From assembly GCF_003841485.1 (NCBI RefSeq), contig NZ_REFY01000001.1, positions 558,001 through 622,000 on the forward strand: DNA of 64,000 bases, in the 5' to 3' direction. Source of the stretch: Natrarchaeobius halalkaliphilus. Lineage in GTDB: Archaea > Halobacteriota > Halobacteria > Halobacteriales > Natrialbaceae. This document shows positions 39,106 through 48,096 of this stretch, piece by piece. Numbering within the stretch: position 1 is the first letter of the stretch; each line of letters begins with the position of its first letter. A model generated the notes under the pieces. That model was given only the letters and a program-made list of their open reading frames with translations. It was not told the origin of the DNA and did not search any database. Both the position numbers and the translations under genes were made by a program.

Positions 39106-39692
39106 GGACACTCGAGTGTCGACTCGCGATCGACGATCTCGACGGGTTCGTCGCCGCTCTTGGCGATATCGGAGACCGGACGGGAACGACAGTTCAGGCG
39201 TTCGATGCCCGGTACGTCGCGGACCGTCGCCACCTGAAGCGTGCGCTCGAACTGGCCGATCGATCCATCGCTCGAGGGGAGAACGTCGCCCGCGATCGCG
39301 CCGTCGAGATCCTGCTGTACGCCGCCGGCAGACGTCAGATCGACCGCGCACTCGAGATGGGCATCGGTGAGAGAGAAACCCGGGCAGTCGTGCTGGTCGA
39401 TCGGAGACCGGACGGCGGAGACTGTTCCCGCGCCGACACCGACGACGGCAACGGGATCGGTGGGACCGACGTCAGCGACGCGGAATCGGAAGCCGTCGAC
39501 GCGGAGTCCGAAGCCGTCGACGCGATCCGAGACCTTGAGGCGTTCGTCGGAGAAGAGCCGACGCTCGATTCCCCCGACGAGACGACGCTGTGTGCGTTCT
39601 TCGACGTCACCGACGCCGAACGGGAAGCGACCGACGCCTCACTCGGGGCGCTCGTCCGCGAGCGAGTTGCGCTGCTCGAAGTCGAGAAATGA
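39102..39692 (+). CDS. cgi121: KEOPS complex subunit Cgi121
   Basis: 196 residues from GTG at 39102. Matches Cgi121: [20 protein letters not shown], then [20 protein letters not shown] and [15 protein letters not shown]. The KEOPS complex makes the t6A modification on ANN-decoding tRNAs, and Cgi121 binds the tRNA 3' CCA end. An acidic insert (about residues 100-155) contains the tandem repeat DAESEAV twice and is likely disordered. The start overlaps the hel308 stop (GTGA), a linkage often seen in haloarchaea. Confidence 0.9.
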   Translation: MRTLECRLAIDDLDGFVAALGDIGDRTGTTVQAFDARYVADRRHLKRALELADRSIARGENVARDRAVEILLYAAGRRQIDRALEMGIGERETRAVVLVDRRPDGGDCSRADTDDGNGIGGTDVSDAESEAVDAESEAVDAIRDLEAFVGEEPTLDSPDETTLCAFFDVTDAEREATDASLGALVRERVALLEVEK

Positions 39693-39839
39693 ACGGCGTC
39701 GAAATCGCTCTTCCGAGTGAATCGATCGAACTCGTCTGGGATCCGCGTCGACGAGTGTCCGGGCTCGTCGGACCGGCGAGGGAACGACCATTCGCGTTTC
39801 GGACGGCACGCTCTTGTGCGATCCCGTGATAGGCAAGCT

Positions 39840-41201
39840 ATGGCCGCGCTCGAGGATCCGATCGAGATCAACGGCGTCGAGATACCGAACCGGCTGTATC
39901 GGGCTCCGTTGCTCGAGTGTGCCGGCAACGGACCGGACGCAGTCGAAACGTTGATCGACGACCTCGAACCCGCCGCCGCCTCCGGCGTGGGACTGATCTG
40001 TCAGGGTGCAACGATCGTTCGCGGCGAGGGCGGCTGTGCAGCGCCGGGAATGACCCGCGTCCACGATCCGGCGTTCGTTTCGCGACTCTCGAGGCTCACG
40101 GACCGGATCCACGACCACGGAAGCCGGATCTTCTTGCAACTCGAACACGGCGGATTGCGAAGCATGGAAACCTGGCACGCCGAGTATCGCGCCGAGAACC
40201 CGGCGCTCGGGCAGCTGGCGGTTTCTGAGCCGCCCTGGCAGTTGCGGCTGCTGGATCGAATCGGGATACTCTCGTACGATCCGCACGTCCTCTCGACCGA
40301 GGAGGTGTACGAACTCGCCGTCGATTTCGGTCGCTCGGCCGCGTATGCGATCGAAGCCGGCTACGACGGCGTTCACCTCTCGGGGGCGAACATGGGGATT
40401 ATTCAACAGTTCTGCTCGCCGTTTTACAACCGACGAACCGACGAGTTCGGCGGCTCGCCGGAAGCGCGCCTCGAGTTTCCGGCGCTCGTTCACGACGAAA
40501 TCCGCGAGCGGGCAGGAGACGTTCCCCTGATAACGAAGGTACCCGCAGAGACCCCCGCACCGCCTCGTCCCCTCGTCACCCGAAAGCTGTCGCTCGAGGA
40601 CGGCGTCGAGATGGCGCGCCGACTCGAGCGCATCGGCTACGACGCCGTCGTTCCCGTCGAAACGTCCGTCGTCTGGGACATGAGCGTCGTTCGCGGCGAG
40701 TATCCCGACCGCGCGTGGGCGAACGAGGCGCTTCGGGAGGGATACGACGCCGCCTTCGGCGGTCCGGGACGCCGCCGGCTCGTCTCGGTCGGCAACCGAC
40801 TCGAGTCGATCGTCTACGACACCGAGTCGGCGTGGAACGAATCGTTCTGTCGACGCGTCCGCGAGCGAGTTTCGATTCCGGTGCTCGCGGAGGGCGGAAT
40901 CCGTGAGCGAAGCACGATGGATCGGCTGCTCGGCTCGAGTGGAAACGAGGGAGTTCGAACCGGTTCGAGCGGAGCCCCACCAGCCTGCGAGATGGTCGGA
41001 CTGGCCCGTCCGTTTTACGCCGAGCCGCGGCTGGGAGCGCGTCTGCTCGAGCCCGAAACCGACGAAACAGGCGTTCTCTGTGGGAGCTGTAACAACTGCA
41101 CCGTTCCACAGGCAACGGGCGCGCCGGGCATCTGCCGAACGCCGTCCGTGTTGCGACGACGAGGGGAACTCGAGCGAGCGGGTGCGTACGAACGGCAGTG
41201 A
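39840..41201 (+). CDS. NADH:flavin oxidoreductase (Old Yellow Enzyme family) with Fe-S motif
   Basis: 453 residues from ATG at 39840. FMN-binding TIM barrel of the OYE family: NRLYRAPLLECAGNG, LFLQLEHGG-like FLQLEHGGLRSM, YDGVHLSGANMGIIQQFCSP, and RRTDEFGGSPEARLEFP. The C-terminus has CGSCNNCTVPQATGAPGIC, the four-cysteine cluster of 2,4-dienoyl-CoA reductase-type members. The further NAD(P)-binding domain of those enzymes is absent, so a separate electron donor is likely. Substrate unknown; enoate or enone reduction is typical. Confidence 0.87.
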   Translation: MAALEDPIEINGVEIPNRLYRAPLLECAGNGPDAVETLIDDLEPAAASGVGLICQGATIVRGEGGCAAPGMTRVHDPAFVSRLSRLTDRIHDHGSRIFLQLEHGGLRSMETWHAEYRAENPALGQLAVSEPPWQLRLLDRIGILSYDPHVLSTEEVYELAVDFGRSAAYAIEAGYDGVHLSGANMGIIQQFCSPFYNRRTDEFGGSPEARLEFPALVHDEIRERAGDVPLITKVPAETPAPPRPLVTRKLSLEDGVEMARRLERIGYDAVVPVETSVVWDMSVVRGEYPDRAWANEALREGYDAAFGGPGRRRLVSVGNRLESIVYDTESAWNESFCRRVRERVSIPVLAEGGIRERSTMDRLLGSSGNEGVRTGSSGAPPACEMVGLARPFYAEPRLGARLLEPETDETGVLCGSCNNCTVPQATGAPGICRTPSVLRRRGELERAGAYERQ

Positions 41202-41220
41202 GGACGAAGACTCGCACTCG

Positions 41221-41300
41221 TACGGCCGACTGTAAGTCGTTACCGGAGCGACCGCGAGCCGTCCTGCGGTCGCTCCGATGAAAAGTCACAGCAAAGCGTC
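41221..41300 (+). mobile_element. 80-bp MITE copy 6
   Basis: Close to copy 4 (same loop orientation GAGCCGTCCT), with changes at the ends (TACGGCCGAC, AAAGCGTC) and in the right arm (CTCCGATGA). Flanked by TCG on the left and TCA on the right. The right TCA (41301-41303) is the stop codon of the rhodanese gene on the minus strand. Confidence 0.85.
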
Positions 41301-42050
41301 TCAGGCCGTGATGACGTCGCTCGTAATCTCCGCGAGCGTGAGTTCGTGCGTGTACTCCGGCCCGTCGACCTCGAGTACCGTGTCGTCGTCGACGTCGGTG
41401 AAATACAGAGTCATCTCGTAGCGACCGTCGGCGTCGATCTGACCGGGCTCGCGCTGGCCCGTGACCGGATCGCGAATCCAGACGAACTCGCCTTCGTACG
41501 CGGGGTCGGTTCGTCCCTGGACGTCGAACGCCGGGAGCTCCTCGTCGACGTCGTCACCCTCGAGAGGGTAGCCCGCCTCGATCCAGGCGTTGAATCCCTC
41601 GTCCAGCGCGTAGACGTTCTCGTAGCCGTCCTGTATCAGCGCGGCTGCGCGCTGGACGGCCATCGCGTGCGGACAGACACAGTAAGTCACGATCAGGCCG
41701 TCTTCGTCCCACGCCTCGACGGGGTCGTCGGAGTCGGGACCGGTCGGTGCCGGACTCAACGCCGCACCGGCGATGTGACTGACCTCGTACTGGTGTTCCG
41801 ATCGCGTATCGACGACGGAGACGGCATCCGAATCGTACCACTCGTAAACGTCCTCGAGCGGCGCGAGCGGAACGTCTACGTCGTCGTAGTTCATCGTCGG
41901 GTACGCCTCGCCGTTGACGACCGGCTGTTCGTCGGAACCGGATGCGGTCGTCTCGCCGGATTCGTCGGGCTGGTCGTCACCGTCCAGACAGCCAGCGACT
42001 CCGCCGATAGCGAGCGCGCCAGTCGACACGAGGAGCTTTCGCCGTTCCAT
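41301..42050 (-). CDS. Rhodanese-like Tat lipoprotein
   Basis: 249 residues from ATG at 42050. Twin-arginine lipoprotein signal MERRKLLVSTGALAIGGVAGC with lipobox Cys22, so it is folded before export and lipid-anchored outside the membrane. Rhodanese domain about 70-175: VSVVDTRSEHQYEVSHIAGA and the active-site loop VTYCVCPHAMAVQRA with two cysteines. A C-terminal beta domain (about 185-249) follows. It may move sulfur or act as a thiol/redox protein at the cell surface. Its TGA stop is the right target triplet of MITE copy 6. Confidence 0.87.
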   Translation of the reverse strand: MERRKLLVSTGALAIGGVAGCLDGDDQPDESGETTASGSDEQPVVNGEAYPTMNYDDVDVPLAPLEDVYEWYDSDAVSVVDTRSEHQYEVSHIAGAALSPAPTGPDSDDPVEAWDEDGLIVTYCVCPHAMAVQRAAALIQDGYENVYALDEGFNAWIEAGYPLEGDDVDEELPAFDVQGRTDPAYEGEFVWIRDPVTGQREPGQIDADGRYEMTLYFTDVDDDTVLEVDGPEYTHELTLAEITSDVITA

Positions 42051-42181
42051 GATCTCAGGGTAGTGGCGGCGGAACAATATCGGTTGCGGTGACGGCGAGG
42101 AGCCGATCTACCGGCCACAGACCCCTTCGTTTCGGGTGGAGACCGGGGGATGTGACTGGAACGGTTCTCGAGTCGAAGAAG

Positions 42182-42254
42182 TAGTCCATCCTGGATTCGA
42201 ACCAGGGTCGAAGCCCCCAGAAGGCTTCAGGATTGGCCGCTACCCCAATGGACT
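42182..42254 (-). tRNA. tRNA-Gln (anticodon CUG)
   Basis: 73-nt cloverleaf on the minus strand. The acceptor stem AGTCCAT/ATGGACT pairs 42248-42254 with 42183-42189, with discriminator A (complement of 42182). Anticodon stem AAGCC/GGCTT encloses TTCTGGG with anticodon CTG (glutamine, CAG codons). T arm contains GGTTCGAATCC. No intron or encoded CCA. Confidence 0.94.
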
Positions 42255-42478
42255 GCCATATCTCGCCGGACCCCGCTCCGGCGGCGTACCACCCCGTAGT
42301 CGGTGTTCATATTAGAGTGTTACGAACTCTGGTGGAACCAGATGAGGGCACACAGTCCGAGCGATCGCGCGAGCGCCGTCGCATAGACGTCCAGCGGGAA
42401 GATCGGTCCGGCGAGGAATCGTCGGTTGGGAGCCATCCAAACCGACATTCCTTTTCCCTTCTCGCTCGGATCTCGAGT
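42255..42478. other. Gap between tRNA-Gln and purO
   Basis: Contains a TATA-like CTAATATGAA on the minus strand (complement of 42305-42314), about 50 bp upstream of tRNA-Gln, and a small minus-strand open frame (42320-42436, listed separately). A 6-bp inverted repeat GCCGGA/TCCGGC (42265-42282) lies between the TATA-like box and the tRNA. Confidence 0.4.
42320..42436 (-). CDS. Possible 38-residue hydrophobic small protein
   Basis: A short open frame with ATG at 42436 and stop TAA: starts [19 protein letters not shown] and ends with a hydrophobic segment [17 protein letters not shown]. The codon third positions are mostly G or C, as in real genes here, and a single membrane-associated segment is predicted by eye. 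No similarity is recognised and no ribosome-binding site stands out. Confidence 0.3.
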   Translation of the reverse strand: MAPNRRFLAGPIFPLDVYATALARSLGLCALIWFHQSS

Positions 42479-43069
42479 ATGTACGTCGGACGATTCGTCG
42501 TCGTCGGTCCGGAGGTCGGTGCCTACCGCGTCTCCTCACGATCGTTTCCCAACCGCGAAATCAGCGCCCGAGACGGGGCGCTCACCGTCGGTCCGACCGC
42601 GGACGCTCCGGAGACGGACAACCCCTACGTCGCCTACAACTGCCTTCGGGTGGTCGAGACGCCGACGGGCGAAACGGTCGCCTTCGGCAACGGCTCGCAG
42701 GTCGACCCGATCGCGGAGAAACTCGAGTTGGGCTACCCGGCCCGCGACGCGCTGGCGGAGTGTCTGCTCGCGCTGGATTACGAGAAGGACGACTACGACA
42801 CGCCGCGCATCGCGGCGACGATCAGCGGCGACGGCGAGGCGCTCGTCGGAACGGTCCGGAAAGACGCCTTACTGGTCGAGACCGTCGACGAGCCGACGCT
42901 GGTCGCGACCTACGAGAAAGACACCCCCGAGCCGTTCGAGTTCGACGTCGAGACCGCTGGCGAAGCGGCCAGCGAGGCGTACGACCTCGAGTTCGAACAC
43001 GCGGTCTGTGCGGCCGGCGTTTCCCGGACCGAAAACGGGTTCGTGACGGCCCTCGAGAACGGCGAGTGA
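42479..43069 (+). CDS. purO: IMP cyclohydrolase, archaeal PurO type
   Basis: 196 residues. Archaeal PurO family, unrelated to bacterial Pur[51 protein letters not shown] and [20 protein letters not shown], then [20 protein letters not shown]. Catalyses the last step of purine synthesis, ring closure of FAICAR to IMP. The start ATG at 42479 directly follows an AT-poor leader, and a TATA-like TTCCTTTTCCC lies about 25-30 bp upstream. It probably precedes the phosphoesterase gene in a short operon (52-bp gap). Confidence 0.94.
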   Translation: MYVGRFVVVGPEVGAYRVSSRSFPNREISARDGALTVGPTADAPETDNPYVAYNCLRVVETPTGETVAFGNGSQVDPIAEKLELGYPARDALAECLLALDYEKDDYDTPRIAATISGDGEALVGTVRKDALLVETVDEPTLVATYEKDTPEPFEFDVETAGEAASEAYDLEFEHAVCAAGVSRTENGFVTALENGE

Positions 43070-43121
43070 GCGATCGACGGGAGAACCTACATACCCCTCG
43101 AGGCGGTTAGCCACGAGTACG

Positions 43122-43790
43122 ATGAAGGTCGGACTCATCTCGGACGTCCACGGGAACCTGGTCGCACTCGAGGCCGTCCTCGCGGAGATGCCGCCAGTCG
43201 ACGAGGTACTGTGTGCGGGCGACGTCGTCGGCTACAATCCCTGGCCGGGCGAGTGTATCGACGAGTTGCGAGGCCGCGACGTGCCGACCGTGATGGGAAA
43301 CCACGACGCGGCGGTCGTCGGAGACGCGCCGTTTCGGTTCAGCGGGATGGCTCGAGCGGGCGTCGAACACGCCGAATCGGTCCTTTCGGGGGCACAACTC
43401 GAGTGGCTCGAGTCGTTACCGATCGAACGTACCGAGTGCGACGGACGGGTAAAACTCGTCCACGGCCACCCGGACGATCCGGACCGCTACACCCGGTATA
43501 CGTATCCAAAAGAGTTCTCGCCGCGGATGCTCGGTGACGAGGACGTTCTGGTTCTCGGTCACACCCACGTTCAGGGCGCGTCCCAGTACGCAGAGGGAAT
43601 CGTCGTCAATCCCGGCAGCGTGGGCCAGCCGCGCGACGGCGATCCGCGTGCGGGCTACGCCGTCGTCGATCTCGAGGCGCTGACCGTCGACACCCACCGC
43701 GTCGAGTACGATATCGAGGCTGTCCAGTCCGCGGTTGCGGAGACGGATCTTCCGGAACAGATCGGCGGACGGCTCAGTCGGGGGAAGTGA
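43122..43790 (+). CDS. Metallophosphoesterase, YfcE/MJ0936-like
   Basis: 222 residues. Calcineurin-like phosphoesterase with all metal motifs: ISDVHGN, CAGDVVGYNPWP, VMGNHDAAV, VHGHPDDP and GHTHVQGASQY, then VVNPGSVGQPRDGDPRAGY. Such enzymes hydrolyse phosphodiesters using two metal ions. The NPWPGECID wording is typical of the single-domain archaeal/bacterial group. Substrate unknown. Confidence 0.9.
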   Translation: MKVGLISDVHGNLVALEAVLAEMPPVDEVLCAGDVVGYNPWPGECIDELRGRDVPTVMGNHDAAVVGDAPFRFSGMARAGVEHAESVLSGAQLEWLESLPIERTECDGRVKLVHGHPDDPDRYTRYTYPKEFSPRMLGDEDVLVLGHTHVQGASQYAEGIVVNPGSVGQPRDGDPRAGYAVVDLEALTVDTHRVEYDIEAVQSAVAETDLPEQIGGRLSRGK

Positions 43791-43911
43791 GACGCCGACG
43801 CGTCGAAACCGGTCAACCGCCGGCGCTCGAGGAGAGTGACTCGGCGGCACGTCGAGACGGCGACCGGAAAACAACCGTTTTATGCGATCCGGATCGGTAG
43901 AACGTCGATGG

Positions 43912-44424
43912 ATGTTCGGACGGCTTCGTGAAGATATTCGTGCGATGTGCGATCGTGATCCCGCCGCGACCGGCTGTCTCGAGGTCGCACTCTGTTATCC
44001 CGGCGTTCACGCCGTCTGGGGCCACAGGGTGGCTCACTGGCTCTGGAATCGCGGGCTCCGACTGGCCGCGCGGCTGTTCGCACACGTCGTGCGGCTCCTG
44101 ACCGGTGTCGAGATCCATCCCGCGGCGACGATCGGTCAGCGGGTGACGATCGATCACGGGATGGGCGTCGTCATCGGAGAGACGGCCGAGGTCGGAGACG
44201 ACGTTCACATGTACCACGGCGTCACGCTGGGCGGAGATACGAACGAACGGGTCAAGCGCCATCCGACGCTCGAGGACGGGGTTACGGTCGGCGCGAACGC
44301 GACGCTGCTCGGCGCGATCACCGTCGGGTCGGGGGCGTCGGTCGGTGCCGGCTCCGTTCTGACCACCGACGTCGAGCCGGGCGCGACCGTCGCGGGCGTC
44401 CCGGCACGCCGCCTCGACGACTGA
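43912..44424 (+). CDS. cysE: Serine O-acetyltransferase
   Basis: 170 residues from ATG at 43912; an ATG ten codons earlier (43882) is also in frame. N-terminal helices [20 protein letters not shown], then the left-handed beta-helix with hexapeptide repeats: [61 protein letters not shown]. This is the short CysE type. It acetylates serine from acetyl-CoA, the first step of cysteine synthesis. Confidence 0.93.
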   Translation: MFGRLREDIRAMCDRDPAATGCLEVALCYPGVHAVWGHRVAHWLWNRGLRLAARLFAHVVRLLTGVEIHPAATIGQRVTIDHGMGVVIGETAEVGDDVHMYHGVTLGGDTNERVKRHPTLEDGVTVGANATLLGAITVGSGASVGAGSVLTTDVEPGATVAGVPARRLDD

Positions 44425-44439
44425 GTCGTCGACCGAGAC

Positions 44440-44853
44440 TCACTGCTGGTCGTCGTCTACCGACCCGTCTGCACCGGGTGGCTGTCCCTCTCCGGAGACG
44501 CCCTCGCCGGTATCGACGTCGTCCGTTTCGACGTCCTCGGCGTCGAGATCGGTCGCTTCCGGACCAGCAACGGACGCACCCTCCGAGTCAGCCCCCTGCT
44601 CGTCGTCGGGACCGGAGACGTAGCCGAGTTCGAACCAGAGCGTCGCTGTACAGTTCATCGACCGTTCGTCCAGCTCCGTATCGTCCGTTCGACGGTCGAG
44701 ATAGGCGTTACAGCGACCGTGTGTGACGACGTTCATCAGGCTTGCAGCGGAGCCACACTCCGGGCAGTCGATGTAGTAGTTCCCCTCGTCGTTCTGGTGC
44801 CAGGTGTCCGAATCGAGCTCAGTGTACGCGGCGTCCCGAGTCCTGTCGGTCAT
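44440..44853 (-). CDS. Acidic protein with CPxCG-type zinc ribbon
   Basis: 137 residues from ATG at 44853. A zinc-ribbon-like module (YYIDCPECGSAASLMNVVTH, then GRCNAYLDRR, with a further Cys in MNCTATLWFELGYV) is followed by a low-complexity acidic tail of about 65 residues. Small CPxCG proteins are common in haloarchaea and may bind nucleic acid or regulate. No specific function recognised. MITE copy 7 begins 58 bp upstream of its start. Confidence 0.7.
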   Translation of the reverse strand: MTDRTRDAAYTELDSDTWHQNDEGNYYIDCPECGSAASLMNVVTHGRCNAYLDRRTDDTELDERSMNCTATLWFELGYVSGPDDEQGADSEGASVAGPEATDLDAEDVETDDVDTGEGVSGEGQPPGADGSVDDDQQ

Positions 44854-44910
44854 ACGCAGATGGTGGACACCGAGGCCGGTAAGTGCAAGCCCGGAGTGCG
44901 CAACCACTGA

Positions 44911-44990
44911 TACGGTCTACTGTAAGTCGTTACCGGAGCGACCGCAGGACGGCTCGCGGTCGCCCCGGAAAAAAGTCACAGTAAACCGTA
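44911..44990 (+). mobile_element. 80-bp MITE copy 7, between divergent genes
   Basis: TIRs TACGGTCTACTGT/ACAGTAAACCGTA, loop AGGACGGCTC. Flanked by direct TGA copies (44908-44910 and 44991-44993). Identical over 80 bp to the reverse complement of copy 1. It lies in the 189-bp gap between the starts of two divergent genes, so it may affect both promoters. Confidence 0.9.
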
Positions 44991-45042
44991 TGAGCCCAGA
45001 CAGTAGCTACTTAATCGATCGAACGAAAGGGACCGCTAAACG

Positions 45043-45408
45043 ATGTCCGTCAAGACGGGAACGATCGCCCTCGTCGCGGGGCTCGCCGCGTTCTTCGGCG
45101 TGGGAATCGGCGTGACTGCGATCACCGAACACTGGATCGACTTTCCGCTGCTCCTCGGCCTCCTCGCGGGGACGCTATCGGGGCTCGTGGCGACGATTGC
45201 GGTCACGGTCGGCCTCGAGAGCGACGTTTCCGCGGGGCGGAGACGGACCGCCGGTATCGTCACGGGCTTTGGCGGCGGGTTCGTCTGTGGCCTCCTGATC
45301 GGAGCCGCCGCCGAACCCATCGGAACGGTCGGATCGATCGGCGTCGGAGCGGGTGTGGGACTGCTCGTCGCCGGAGGATACGCGGTCAGTCCGTTCGGAT
45401 CCCGGTAG
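45043..45408 (+). CDS. Four-helix haloarchaeal membrane protein
   Basis: 121 residues with four hydrophobic segments (about 6-28, 33-55, 68-88, 91-113) rich in Gly/Ala, joined by a short charged loop at SDVSAGRRRTA. Glycine patterns resemble small haloarchaeal DUF membrane proteins. Function unknown. Its start lies 49 bp after the TGA duplication of MITE copy 7. Another gene follows after 54 bp. Confidence 0.72.
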   Translation: MSVKTGTIALVAGLAAFFGVGIGVTAITEHWIDFPLLLGLLAGTLSGLVATIAVTVGLESDVSAGRRRTAGIVTGFGGGFVCGLLIGAAAEPIGTVGSIGVGAGVGLLVAGGYAVSPFGSR

Positions 45409-45431
45409 CCGCCGGGCTGACAGGACGAATG

Positions 45432-45439
45432 CTTTTATC
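45432..45439 (+). promoter_or_regulatory. TATA-like box for the XPD-type helicase
   Basis: CTTTTATC lies 24 bp before the GTG at 45463, fitting a leaderless transcript and supporting that start codon. Confidence 0.55.
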
Positions 45440-45462
45440 GGAGCGGGAACCAATCACCACTC

Positions 45463-47634
45463 GTGTCCGAGACGAGCGACTACATGCGGTTTTTTCCCTA
45501 CGAGCAGCCCTACGAGAATCAGCGCGAGGCGATGGATCGAATATACAACGCGCTGACTCGAGGCCAGAGCATCCTCTTCGAGGGTGCCTGTGGCACGGGG
45601 AAAACCCTCTCGTCGCTCGTCCCCGCCCTCGAGGTCGCTCGCGAACGAGATAAGACGGTCGTCATCACGACGGACGTCCATCAGCAGATGCGTCAGTTCG
45701 TCGCCGAAGCCAGAGCGATCACCCGCGAAGAGGAGATTCGAACGATCGTCTTCAAGGGAAAATCGTCGATGTGTCACATCGACGTCGGCTACGAGGAGTG
45801 TCAGGCCCTGCGCGATAACACTCGGGCCGTCGTCGACGCCGAACGGGACAGAAATCAACTCGAGCGACGACAGCGGGAACTGCTGGCCGAAAGCCAGCAA
45901 GGAGACGGCGGCGCGGCCGACGCTCGCAGTGCAGTCATGGACGAACTCGCGAACATCGAGGAGCGACTCGAGGACCTCGAAGAGCAAAACGTCTGTGAGC
46001 ACTATCGGAACAACCTGACCGAGGATACCGAGGAGTTCTTCGGGTGGTTGTTCGAGGACGTCCGGACCCCCGAAGAGATCTACGAGTACGCAGACCGCCA
46101 GGAGTTCTGTGGCTACGAACTCTTAAAAGAGGGGATCGAGGGCGTCGATCTGGTCGTCTGTAACTACCACCACCTGCTCGATGCCACCATTCGAGAACAG
46201 TTCTTCCGGTGGCTCGGCCGCGACCCGGAGGACGTCATCGCCGTCTTCGACGAGGCACACAACGTCGAGGACGCCGCCCGCGAACACGCGACGCGAACGT
46301 GTTCCGAGCGGACGATCGACGCCGCGATCGACGAGCTCTCCGAAACCGACGATCCGCTCGCCGACGACGCGGCGAACGTGTTGTCGGCTTTCCACCGGGC
46401 GCTCGTCGAAACGTACGAAGAGTCGTTCGGGTTCGGAGCACGCGAGCGGATCGACGAGCGCTGGGAGGACGTCCCGATCGCCAACGAGGACCGCCGCGAC
46501 GACCTCACCCTCGAGTTTCTCCAGCGCTACTCGGGACGGGGAATCGACGTCGATCTCGAGGCCGCGACGAAGCTCGGGCAGACGCTCGACGAGGAGTACG
46601 AGGAAGCTTACCGGGAGGGTGAGACGGCGACGCGGACGGAGTGTCAGACCCTGCAGGCGGCGGCGTTCGTCAGCGCGTGGATGAACGAAGGCGCGAAAGA
46701 CGGCCTGTATCCGGTCGTCTCCGTCACTCGCGACGCGGGAACCGACGAGGTCTACGGCCGTGCCGAACTGTACACCTGTCTGCCGCGCCAGGTGACGGGA
46801 CAGCTGTTCGACGAAGTGTACGCGACCGTCCTGATGAGCGCGACGCTACAGCCGTTCGACGTCACCGAAGACGTCCTCGGGCTGGAGGAGTCGGTCACGA
46901 TGGCCTACGGGCTGCAGTTTCCCGCGGAAAACCGACGAACGTACGCGGTCGAAACGCCGCCGCTGTTCTCCTCGGATCGCGACGATCCGGCCGTCCAGGA
47001 GGCGGTCACCGGAGCGATCCACGACGCGGTCCGCATGACGCCCGGGAACACGCTCGCCTTTTTCCCGAACTACGGCGAGGCGAGCCGGTACGCCGGTCGC
47101 CTCGAGCAGCGAGACGAGCGGACGGTCTACACAGACGAGCCCGGAACGGCCGTCGAAGAGCTTCGCGCTTCGTTCGTCGACGACGACGATTCGATCCTCT
47201 GTACGTCGCTGTGGGGAACGCTCGCTGAGGGAGTGAGCTTCGACGGCGACGACGCACGCACGGTCCTCGTCGTGGGAGTCCCCTATCCACACCTCGACGA
47301 CCGAGCCGAGGCCGTCCAGGACGCCTACGACGGCGCATTCGAGGGAACCGACACCGGCTGGCGCTACGCCGTCGAGATTCCGACCGTCAGAAAGACCAGA
47401 CAGGCCCTCGGTCGGGTGATTCGGTCGCCCGACGACGTCGGCGTTCGCGCGCTCATCGATGCGCGCTACTCTCGAGACGCGAAGGCCGACCTCGGCAAGT
47501 ACAGCGTCAACGGTAGCTTCCCTCACGAGGAACGCGAGGAGCTACTGGATCTCGAGCCGGAGAAACTCAAGTTCGCGATGTTGAACTTCTACACCGATCA
47601 CGACAGCTACGACGGAGCGGTTCCGTCGCCTTGA
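45463..47634 (+). CDS. XPD/Rad3-family DNA helicase
   Basis: 723 residues from GTG at 45463. Superfamily 2 helicase with Walker A EGACGTGKTLSS near residue 43 and DEAH near 262. The four cysteines of the XPD iron-sulfur domain are C104, C113, C178 and C216 (MCHIDVGYEEC, NVCEHY, EFCGYE). C-terminal motifs LMSATLQPFD, SLWGTLAEGVSFDG and QALGRVIRSPDDVG. XPD unwinds DNA 5'-3' and serves nucleotide excision repair. The long coiled region between C113 and C178 belongs to the Fe-S/arch part. Possibly follows the small membrane protein gene, but it has its own TATA box. Confidence 0.95.
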   Translation: MSETSDYMRFFPYEQPYENQREAMDRIYNALTRGQSILFEGACGTGKTLSSLVPALEVARERDKTVVITTDVHQQMRQFVAEARAITREEEIRTIVFKGKSSMCHIDVGYEECQALRDNTRAVVDAERDRNQLERRQRELLAESQQGDGGAADARSAVMDELANIEERLEDLEEQNVCEHYRNNLTEDTEEFFGWLFEDVRTPEEIYEYADRQEFCGYELLKEGIEGVDLVVCNYHHLLDATIREQFFRWLGRDPEDVIAVFDEAHNVEDAAREHATRTCSERTIDAAIDELSETDDPLADDAANVLSAFHRALVETYEESFGFGARERIDERWEDVPIANEDRRDDLTLEFLQRYSGRGIDVDLEAATKLGQTLDEEYEEAYREGETATRTECQTLQAAAFVSAWMNEGAKDGLYPVVSVTRDAGTDEVYGRAELYTCLPRQVTGQLFDEVYATVLMSATLQPFDVTEDVLGLEESVTMAYGLQFPAENRRTYAVETPPLFSSDRDDPAVQEAVTGAIHDAVRMTPGNTLAFFPNYGEASRYAGRLEQRDERTVYTDEPGTAVEELRASFVDDDDSILCTSLWGTLAEGVSFDGDDARTVLVVGVPYPHLDDRAEAVQDAYDGAFEGTDTGWRYAVEIPTVRKTRQALGRVIRSPDDVGVRALIDARYSRDAKADLGKYSVNGSFPHEEREELLDLEPEKLKFAMLNFYTDHDSYDGAVPSP

Positions 47635-47660
47635 TCACCCGGAACGAAGCGGCCGCGGCG

Positions 47661-48011
47661 CTACTCGATCGTGACCGTTGCGACCCCGCCGATAATGACC
47701 ACCGAGTGCGTTCCGCCGTTCTGGACGGTTATCTCGAAGGTTTCGGACCCCTCTATCGACCGCGTATCGAGGATACCGTGTTCGGTGTGATCGAGCCGGA
47801 ACCCGATTCCTTCCCGTTCGACGTCCATATCGTCACCGAGTTCGTGCACCTCTTCGACGTCGACGGTCACGGTCAGCTCTGCTCCCTCGTCGGCCTCGAA
47901 CTCGACTCGCTCGTCCTCTCCGATCGTCGTGTCGATGCCACCACCCAGGAGAGAGCTACAACCGGCGAACGGGACGACTGCTGTGAGCGCGATAAATGAG
48001 CGTCGGCGCAT
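47661..48011 (-). CDS. Small Tat lipoprotein of unknown function
   Basis: 116 residues. Signal MRRRSFIALTAVVPFAGC with twin arginines and lipobox Cys18, then SSLLGGG and an all-beta domain of about 90 residues rich in Asp/Glu (ELTVTVDVEEV, SETFEITVQNGGTHSVVI). Likely anchored at the outer face of the membrane. The family is not recognised. Converges with the XPD-type gene, 26 bp apart. Confidence 0.75.
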   Translation of the reverse strand: MRRRSFIALTAVVPFAGCSSLLGGGIDTTIGEDERVEFEADEGAELTVTVDVEEVHELGDDMDVEREGIGFRLDHTEHGILDTRSIEGSETFEITVQNGGTHSVVIIGGVATVTIE

Positions 48012-48096
48012 AGTAAGACGTACCGAGACCGGTCTGGAATAGTTTCCGGCCGGTACCGGGGACGACCGAGGTCGTCCGACGATTCGGACTCACCAC

